A stretch of DNA of 8,805 bases from Actinomycetes bacterium (GTDB taxonomy: Bacteria; Actinomycetota; Acidimicrobiia; Acidimicrobiales; Microtrichaceae), in NCBI GenBank assembly GCA_023423215.1, contig JAFAFZ010000427.1, positions 1-8,805 of the forward strand, written 5' to 3'. Of this stretch, positions 1 through 5,195 are shown one piece after another. The notes under the pieces are model-generated. The model did not search any database. It saw only the letters and a list, made by a program, of their open reading frames with translations, and was not told the origin of the DNA. Each line of letters begins with the position of its first letter. Positions within the stretch are counted from its first letter, which is position 1. The translations under genes and the position numbers were made by a program.

Positions 1-1569
1 GAGTACGAGGGTCGCCAGCACAGCTGGGCGACGGGCGTCTACTGGGCCCTCACCGTGATGTCGCCGCTCGGCTTCGGCGGCATCACCTTCGAGTCCGACA
101 TCGGCCGCATCTTCTCGGTGATCGTGCTCGTCAGCGGCGCGCTGTTCATCCTCGTGCTGCTGCCCTTCGCCTTCATCCAGTTCTTGTTCCTGCCGTGGAT
201 GGCCCAGCGTGAGGCGCAGCGGGCGCCCCGCAAGCTGCCGGACGGCACGCGGGACCACATCGTGCTGACGCAGCTCGGCGCGGTGACCGACGCGCTCATC
301 CGCCGGGCGAGGGATGCCCACGTGCCCTACGTGCTGCTCGTGGCGGATCCGGCCGAGGCCCTGGCGCTCTACGACCAGGGCTACAAGGTGATGGTCGGTG
401 ACCTGGACGATCCGGCGACCTACCTGGCGGCGCGGACCGAGTCGGCCCCGCTGGTCGCCACCAGCCAGTCGGACATGAGCAACACGAACATCGCCTTCAC
501 GGTGCGCGAGATCAACGCGACCGTGCCGATCATCGCGACGGCGTCGCGCGAGGCCTCGGTCGACGTGCTCGAGCTGGCCGGCTGCGACCAGGTGCTGCAG
601 ATGGGCGAGCTGCTCGGCCACGCGCTGGCGCGGCGGGTCCTGGGCGGCGACCGGAGGTCCCACGTCGTCGGCGAGTTCGACTCCCTGCTGGTCGCCGAGG
701 CGAGCGTCGCGGGCACCGACCTGATCGGTCGTCGCGTCGCCGAGGCCGACCTGCGTGGCCGCTACAACGTGAGCGTCGCCGGCATCTGGCAGCGGGGCCG
801 GTTCGAGCTGCCCGAGCCCGAGACGCTCATCGAGGAGTCGGACGTGCTGATCCTGGCGGGCTCGGCCGAGCAGCTCGCCGCCTACGACGCGGCCTTCGGT
901 GCCGAGCAGGCGATCGAGGCGCCGGTCATCGTCATCGGCGGCGGTCGGGTCGGTCGTGCCGCGGCCCGGGTGCTGGGCGACGCCGGCGCCCGCTGTCGCA
1001 TCGTCGAGCAGCAGGCGGACCGGGTGCGGGACCCCGAGCTGTACGTGGTCGGCGACGCCGCCGAGATCGAGGTCCTGAAGGCGGCGGGACTCGACGACGC
1101 GAGCGCAGTGCTCATCACGACCCACGACGACGACGTGAACGTGTACCTGACCATCTACTGCCGCCGGCTGCGCCCGGACCTGCAGGTGATCTCCCGGGCG
1201 AACCTGGACCGCAACGTCGCGACGCTGCACCGTGCGGGTGCCGACGCGGTGCTGTCGTACGCGTCGATCGGCGCCACGGCGATCTGGAACGAGCTGGGCC
1301 GCAACGACTCGCTGGTGCTCGCCGAGGGGCTCGAGATGTTCCGCATCCCACTGCCGCACCGCATGGCGGGCCGATCGTTGGCCGAGTGCGAGGTGCGGCG
1401 TCGCACCGGCTGCAACGTCGTCGCGGTCGAGCTCGACGGCGCCACCATCACCAATCCGGTGCCGACGGAGCCGCTGCCCGCGGACGCGGACCTGGTCGTC
1501 ATCGGCGACTCGGCGGCACGACTCCGCTTCCTGGAGGCGTACCCGATGGACCGCCACGCCCGGCGCTGA
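1..1569 (+). CDS. RCK-domain potassium channel-like protein, 5' partial (TrkA-N/TrkA-C twice)
   Basis: The reading frame is open from base 1, so the start lies outside the window; 522 residues are visible. The first codons read as a pore helix (YWALTVM) and a filter-like loop, SPLGFGGITF (window residues 20-29), followed by a hydrophobic inner helix (about 34-66). Two cytosolic RCK units follow: TrkA-N at about 84-210, TrkA-C at about 218-300, TrkA-N at about 307-425 and TrkA-C at about 440-520. The second Rossmann fold has an intact GGGRVG (313-318) and an acidic residue after strand 2 (IVEQ), as in NAD(H)-binding RCK domains; the first is degenerate (TQLGAVTDAL). The layout matches ligand-gated prokaryotic K+ channels with tandem RCK domains. 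The GTG at 55 falls inside the pore and is unlikely to be the true start. Channel class is confident; ion selectivity is inferred and the filter is atypical. Confidence 0.85.
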   Translation, partial: EYEGRQHSWATGVYWALTVMSPLGFGGITFESDIGRIFSVIVLVSGALFILVLLPFAFIQFLFLPWMAQREAQRAPRKLPDGTRDHIVLTQLGAVTDALIRRARDAHVPYVLLVADPAEALALYDQGYKVMVGDLDDPATYLAARTESAPLVATSQSDMSNTNIAFTVREINATVPIIATASREASVDVLELAGCDQVLQMGELLGHALARRVLGGDRRSHVVGEFDSLLVAEASVAGTDLIGRRVAEADLRGRYNVSVAGIWQRGRFELPEPETLIEESDVLILAGSAEQLAAYDAAFGAEQAIEAPVIVIGGGRVGRAAARVLGDAGARCRIVEQQADRVRDPELYVVGDAAEIEVLKAAGLDDASAVLITTHDDDVNVYLTIYCRRLRPDLQVISRANLDRNVATLHRAGADAVLSYASIGATAIWNELGRNDSLVLAEGLEMFRIPLPHRMAGRSLAECEVRRRTGCNVVAVELDGATITNPVPTEPLPADADLVVIGDSAARLRFLEAYPMDRHARR

Positions 1570-1586
1570 GGCGCGGCGCTGAGGCG
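1561..1586. repeat. 13-bp perfect tandem duplication over a stop codon
   Basis: CGGCGCTGAGGCG occurs twice head to tail (1561-1573 and 1574-1586). The first copy holds the last codons and the TGA of the channel gene; the second lies in the spacer. Its GAGG (1581-1584) sits 7 nt before an in-frame GTG (1592) of the next gene, so the duplication may have created a Shine-Dalgarno-like site. Confidence 0.9.
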
Positions 1587-1624
1587 CGCCGGTGAGTTGC
1601 GGCGGCCCGAGCCGTCCAACCTGC

Positions 1625-2032
1625 ATGCAGGAACCCACGACGGACGAGCAGACCATCCGCGAGCTGATCGAGCGCTGGGCGGCCGCGGTGCACGCCGGCG
1701 ACCTGGACGCCGTGCTCGAGCACCACGCCGACGACATCGTGATGTTCGACGTGCCACCGCCCGAGGACGGCGTGCGCGGCGGCCAGGCCTATGGGGACGC
1801 GTGGCCGCCGTTCTTCGAGTTCCAGGCGTCGGGTGGCAGCTTCGAGATCGTCGAGCTCGACGTCACGGCCGGGCAGGACGTCGCCTACGCCTGGGCCCTG
1901 CTGCGGTGCGCGTCGGCCGAGGAGCGCCGGGACCATCCGGAGCGTCGGCTCCGCCTGACCCTGGGCCTGCGTCGTGAGGGCGGCGGGTGGGTCGTCGCCC
2001 ACGAGCACCACTCGTTCACCTTGAAGGACTGA
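1625..2032 (+). CDS. YybH/SgcJ-like NTF2-fold (SnoaL-like) protein
   Basis: A 135-residue protein of the NTF2-like/ketosteroid-isomerase fold. The N-terminal helix (EQTIRELIERWAAAVHAGDLDAV), the block ADDIVMFDVPPP (about 35-46) and the C-terminal strand WVVAHEHHSF (about 122-131) resemble the YybH/SgcJ/EcaC group of small cone-shaped barrel proteins, usually annotated as ketosteroid isomerase homologues. Substrate and reaction are unknown for most members and cannot be inferred here. No signal peptide or membrane segment is visible, so it should be cytosolic. I chose ATG 1625 because the family normally begins just before the first helix. A GTG at 1592 is in frame, has a GAGG 7 nt upstream and would add 11 residues (MSCGGPSRPTC); it cannot be excluded. 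The gene lies 55 nt after the channel gene on the same strand (22 nt if GTG 1592 is used) and converges on the MgtE gene. Confidence 0.82.
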   Translation: MQEPTTDEQTIRELIERWAAAVHAGDLDAVLEHHADDIVMFDVPPPEDGVRGGQAYGDAWPPFFEFQASGGSFEIVELDVTAGQDVAYAWALLRCASAEERRDHPERRLRLTLGLRREGGGWVVAHEHHSFTLKD

Positions 2033-2039
2033 TCGGCCC

Positions 2040-2052
2040 GGCGCGACGCGCC
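2040..2052. terminator. Possible small hairpin between convergent genes
   Basis: GGCGC (2040-2044), loop GAC, GCGCC (2048-2052) forms a 5-bp GC stem in the 19-nt gap between two convergent stop codons. There is no U-tract on either side, so this is only a weak candidate for a bidirectional terminator. Confidence 0.2.
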
Positions 2053-3308
2053 TACGCGATGCCGAGCGCGAAGAGCGTGAGGATCAGGGCGAGCACGCCG
2101 ACGAAGTCCACCGACGCGGTCACGACGGGGATGCCGTAGGTGTCGGGATCGACGTCCATGCGCCACGCGGCGATGGTGCCGTAGTAGGCGAGCGCGATCA
2201 CGAACAGCACGGCGATCAGCCCGCCGATCAGCGAGGCGAGCACCATCCAGCCCAGCCCGGGACTGGCCTCGTCGAGCACTCGGCCGACGACGTGCGCGCC
2301 GACGCCGTTGAACACGAACACCGGGAACCCGATGAGCAGCACCAGCAGCGCGTCGCGGCGGGCCTCCCGCCCGGGGCGCATCTCGGGTTGCACGAGACCG
2401 AGGTGGAGGTTCGTCGCGACCCGGCTGGAGAGGATGCCGCCGAGCGCCCCGGCAGAGCTCACGAAGGCGGGCTGCAGCACCAGCAGGGCGGGCAGGGCGG
2501 CGAAGAGCGCCAGCTGCTTCTCGACCGCGATGCCCGCGAGCGTCGACAGCAGCAGGGCGACGACGAGCACCGGCATGGACTCGCGCAGGATCTGGCGGAA
2601 CAGGGGCAGGTGGGTGCGAAGGCTCGTCACGATCACGCCGAGCGTCACGGCCACCATCACCCACGACGCCGAGGTCGTCCACGAGCCGTGGCCCAGCAGC
2701 TTGGTCGCCAGGAACAGCGCCGGGATGGTGACGACGTCGCCCAGGGTCGAGACGGTCGGGGCGACGAGGTTGTCCAGGTCCCACTCCCGGCGCACGGCGC
2801 CGACCGAGAGCACGACCGTGGCGGCCAGCACCACGAGGCTGGCGATCAGCCCGCCGACGATCGAGATGAGGGCCAGGTCGAGCACGCTGATCGTGTTCGG
2901 GATGTCGAACGCGATGGCGACGACCTTGGCGAGCACCGCCAGGATCAGCGAGAGGATGAACGTCAGCGACAGCGACGCCAGCACGTTCTGGATCAGCACC
3001 GACTCGCGCTTGGCCGAGATGCGGAACGTACCGGTGTGGATCGCGGTCGAGATGCGGTTGCCGACGGCGCCGAAGATGTTGCCGCGCAGCCCGATCGCGG
3101 CGGGCACCATGACGAGCAGGCCGGGCAGCTCCTCGAAGGTGTGCGTGATCGAGCCGAGCACGGCGCCAGCGGCGAAGCTGGTGCACGAGTTGAAGCCCAG
3201 CGCGACGAGGCTCTGGCGCGCGGCATCGCCGGTCGGCCCGAGGAGATCGACCAGCCTCCGGCCCAGCTCCAGGGGTCGCGGACGCGGGATGCGGAACCGG
3301 CGGGCCAT
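2052..3308 (-). CDS. Mg2+ transporter with two fused MgtE membrane domains (SLC41-like)
   Basis: A 418-residue polytopic membrane protein expected to move Mg2+ or a similar divalent cation across the cytoplasmic membrane. It holds two homologous halves (about 38-210 and 245-418). Each has a pore block of the MgtE type: PAAIGLRGNIFGAVGNRIST (69-88) pairs with PAFVSSAGALGGILSSRVAT (280-299). Each also ends in an acidic-Pro-x-Asp element: DLDNLVAPTVSTLGD (177-191) and DPDTYGIPVVTASVD (387-401), with the conserved Asp at 191 and 401. Classical MgtE has one such domain after N-terminal and CBS regulatory domains and works as a dimer; here both are absent and the dimer appears fused, as in SLC41 carriers. 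ATG 3308 precedes a basic N-terminus; no good Shine-Dalgarno is seen. It is codirectional with the upstream hydrolase gene, 113 nt away. Confidence 0.88.
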   Translation of the reverse strand: MARRFRIPRPRPLELGRRLVDLLGPTGDAARQSLVALGFNSCTSFAAGAVLGSITHTFEELPGLLVMVPAAIGLRGNIFGAVGNRISTAIHTGTFRISAKRESVLIQNVLASLSLTFILSLILAVLAKVVAIAFDIPNTISVLDLALISIVGGLIASLVVLAATVVLSVGAVRREWDLDNLVAPTVSTLGDVVTIPALFLATKLLGHGSWTTSASWVMVAVTLGVIVTSLRTHLPLFRQILRESMPVLVVALLLSTLAGIAVEKQLALFAALPALLVLQPAFVSSAGALGGILSSRVATNLHLGLVQPEMRPGREARRDALLVLLIGFPVFVFNGVGAHVVGRVLDEASPGLGWMVLASLIGGLIAVLFVIALAYYGTIAAWRMDVDPDTYGIPVVTASVDFVGVLALILTLFALGIA

Positions 3309-3422
3309 GGGTCTTCGTTCTCGGGTCGGGGCGGCGGTGGGGACCGCCCTCGGTCGGGCGTCACCCTACCCGCCGCTCCCGCGACGCCGGTGACCCGGCG
3401 CGGTGCCGGCTGACGGCGCGGA
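3309..3422 (-). promoter_or_regulatory. Leader/spacer before the MgtE gene with -10-like box and hairpin
   Basis: On the minus strand this 114-nt spacer carries TAGGGT (plus-strand 3363-3368), which fits the actinobacterial TANNNT -10 pattern, though no -35 is recognisable at 17 bp. A 6-bp stem with a 4-nt loop (plus strand GGCGGT 3333-3338, ACCGCC 3343-3348) lies about 25-40 nt before the ATG. It is far too short for an M-box or ykoK-type Mg2+ riboswitch. An internal promoter for the transporter is possible but unproven. Confidence 0.25.
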
Positions 3423-4979
3423 TCAGCGCGGCGGGTCGGCGCGGTGCACCGTGCCGAAGGCGGTCGCCCGGGTGTTGGCCAGGCGTGGGTCCAGGTGCTC
3501 GAGGTGCAGGTCCAGCAGCCGTCGGGCGTAGCCGAGCACCCGCTCGGCTTGGGCGGGGTCCGACGCCAGGTCGTGCAGCTCGCCGGGGTCCTCGGCCAGG
3601 TCGAAGAACAGCCCGGGCTGCCCGCCGGCGAAGTGCACGTACTTGCCGTCGTGGTCGCGCAGGACCGAGATCGCGCACTGGTCCTGGCGCAGGCCGAACA
3701 GGTCCTCGATGAGGGTGGACCCCGGGTCGCGGAAGTCGTACTCGTAGTGCGCCGCAGTCCTCCACGGTTCGGCGCGCCCGCTCGGTTCCTCCAGGCTCGG
3801 TTCCTCCAGGAAGGACCGCAGGCTGGCGCCGTCGCAGAACTCCGAGGGCTGTGCGCCGCACAGGTCGAGCAGCGTCGGCGCGACGTCGACGTTCTCGGTG
3901 AAGACGTCGACGGTGCGTCCGGGCTGTCGCACGCCACGCGGGTACCGGACGATGAGCGGGATGCGGTAGCTCTGGTCGTAGAAGCCGACCTTCTCGACGA
4001 GCCAGTGGTCCCCGAGCTGCTCGCCGTGGTCCGAGGTGAGCACGAGCAGGGTGTCGTCCAGCACGCCGATCCGCTCCAGGCCGTCGAGCAGCACGCCGAG
4101 CTGGTGGTCGACCTCGGCGATCATGCCGTAGTAGGTGGCCCGCAGCTGGCGCTGGTCGAGGTCGTCGGCCGGGGACGGCACGACCGAGAGGGCGCCCGCC
4201 ATGAACTGGTGCACCGCGGCCTCGTCCTCGAGGGTGGGGTGTCGCACGGGATCGGGGACGTCGGCCGGGTCGAACAGGTCGTGGTACGGGGCCGGCGCCA
4301 GGTACGGCGGGTGCGGACGCAGGTAGGAGACGTGGGCGCACCACGGGTCGTCGCCACGTTCGGGCGACGCCGCCCAGTCGAGCACCGCCTCGGTCAGGAA
4401 CGCGGCCTCGCTGTGCTCGGCGGCGTAGCGGGCGGGCCGCCACGTCGCCCCGCGCCCCGCCGGGATCGGGACGTCCGCCGGCTCGTAGATCTCGCGGTGG
4501 TCCTCGGGCACCTCGTACCCCTTCGCCGCGAGCCAGTCGATCCAGGGACCGATGTCGTCGTCGAGCAGCGCGCCTGCGCGGAACCCCGACATCGGCTGCT
4601 CGTAGCTGGTGCGGCGGGGGTCGTCGGGCGCGAGCGTGCCGGGGTCGAGCGCCGTGTCCGAGTACCCGAAGAGGGTCGGGTCGTAGCCGAGCTCGCGCAG
4701 CTGGCGCGGCAGCATCGGCAGGTGGTCCGACAGCGGTGCACCGTTGTTGGTGACCCGGTGGTTCATCTGCCACAGGCCCGTGAGCAGCGACGCCCGGGCC
4801 GGCGCGCAGGGCGCGCAGTTGCTGAAGTGGTGCGTGAAGCGCACGCCCTCGGCCGCCAGGCGGTCCAGGTTCGGGGTGCGCACCAGCGGGTGGCCGGCGA
4901 CGCCCAGGCACTCCGCTCGGAACTGGTCCAGCGTGATCAGCAGGACGTGGGGGCGGCGGGTCGTCCCGTGCTCGGTCAT
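3423..4979 (-). CDS. Phosphonate monoester hydrolase-type sulfatase-superfamily enzyme
   Basis: A 518-residue alkaline phosphatase-superfamily hydrolase. The catalytic motif is CAPAR (58-62), where Cys58 would become formylglycine. The N-terminal metal motif is ITLDQFRAE (15-23): Asp18-Gln19 in place of the Asp-Asp of most arylsulfatases, as in phosphonate monoester hydrolases (PMH). From memory of the Rhizobium PMH, the blocks ARASLLTGLWQMNHR (61-75), YLRPHPPY (219-226), TSDHGEQLGDH (315-325; Asp317, His318) and HYEYDFRD correspond well, and Lys330 keeps its 13-residue spacing from Asp317. PMHs cleave phosphonate monoesters, phosphodiesters and often sulfate esters. The enzyme needs a formylglycine-generating enzyme, not seen here. 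No signal peptide is visible, so it is probably cytosolic. ATG 4979 has GGAG 4 nt upstream and starts right before the first strand. The frame stays open far upstream, but that part is shadow sequence. Native substrate unknown. Confidence 0.88.
   Translation of the reverse strand: MTEHGTTRRPHVLLITLDQFRAECLGVAGHPLVRTPNLDRLAAEGVRFTHHFSNCAPCAPARASLLTGLWQMNHRVTNNGAPLSDHLPMLPRQLRELGYDPTLFGYSDTALDPGTLAPDDPRRTSYEQPMSGFRAGALLDDDIGPWIDWLAAKGYEVPEDHREIYEPADVPIPAGRGATWRPARYAAEHSEAAFLTEAVLDWAASPERGDDPWCAHVSYLRPHPPYLAPAPYHDLFDPADVPDPVRHPTLEDEAAVHQFMAGALSVVPSPADDLDQRQLRATYYGMIAEVDHQLGVLLDGLERIGVLDDTLLVLTSDHGEQLGDHWLVEKVGFYDQSYRIPLIVRYPRGVRQPGRTVDVFTENVDVAPTLLDLCGAQPSEFCDGASLRSFLEEPSLEEPSGRAEPWRTAAHYEYDFRDPGSTLIEDLFGLRQDQCAISVLRDHDGKYVHFAGGQPGLFFDLAEDPGELHDLASDPAQAERVLGYARRLLDLHLEHLDPRLANTRATAFGTVHRADPPR
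3781..3810. repeat. 15-bp perfect tandem duplication inside the PMH-type gene
   Basis: CTCGGTTCCTCCAGG is repeated exactly head to tail (3781-3795, 3796-3810). On the coding (minus) strand it is in frame and doubles the pentapeptide LEEPS, in a stretch that is variable between relatives and lies just before the conserved HYEYDFRD block. The expected effect is a surface loop lengthened by five acidic residues. Confidence 0.93.
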
Positions 4980-5195
4980 CGGTCTCCGTCGTGAGGGGTC
5001 GCCGGCCGCGCTGGGGCCGTCGCCGCAGTGCAGTCGGTGGTCACAGTGCAGTCGGTGGCCACAGTCTGCAGGTTCGGGGTGGGCAGCGCCGGACCGCGGG
5101 CGTACTGTTGGAGGAACAACGAACCTCGGGGGAGCGTGACGGGTCCACGGGCCCCGGCGCAGCCGGGTGGTCGAGCGGCCCACGCGGGAGGCGTC
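4980..5195. promoter_or_regulatory. Divergent intergenic region with promoter-like elements
   Basis: This 216-nt spacer separates the PMH-type gene (minus) from the secreted-protein gene (plus) and should hold both promoters. Toward the plus gene, TACTGT (5103-5108) fits a TANNNT -10 box without a clear -35. Immediately downstream, GTTG-N6-CAAC (5107-5120) encloses a GGAGGA with no start codon at a useful distance, so its role is unclear. Toward the minus gene, the only clear signal is GGAG (plus-strand 4984-4987) before ATG 4979. Both candidate transcripts would run near the tandem repeat at 5026-5061. Confidence 0.4.
5026..5061. repeat. 18-bp tandem repeat in divergent promoter region
   Basis: CAGTGCAGTCGGTGGTCA (5026-5043) is followed directly by the same 18-mer with one change, T to C at position 16 (5044-5061); CAGT then begins a third copy. 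The unit is non-coding and sits between two divergent genes, so it could be two binding sites on the same helical face offset (18 bp is not an integral number of turns) or a slippage duplication. Confidence 0.88.

Noticed and set aside
3333..3348. Mg2+ riboswitch in the MgtE leader
   Set aside because: The spacer has a single 6-bp hairpin and about 114 nt in all, without the multi-helix core of an M-box or ykoK element.
2292..3413. Plus-strand open frame of 373 codons opposite the MgtE gene
   Set aside because: Composition is dominated by Gln, His, Arg, Asp and Glu, as expected for the antisense of a hydrophobic membrane protein; no domain is recognisable.
3444..4994. Plus-strand open frame of 516 codons opposite the PMH-type gene
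   Set aside because: Val/Arg/Gln-rich shadow with no domain; the minus frame has clear catalytic motifs.
5113..5138. ECF sigma-type promoter (GGAAC-N17-CGTG) before the secreted-protein gene
   Set aside because: Only the GGAAC half is persuasive and the motif is short enough to occur by chance.
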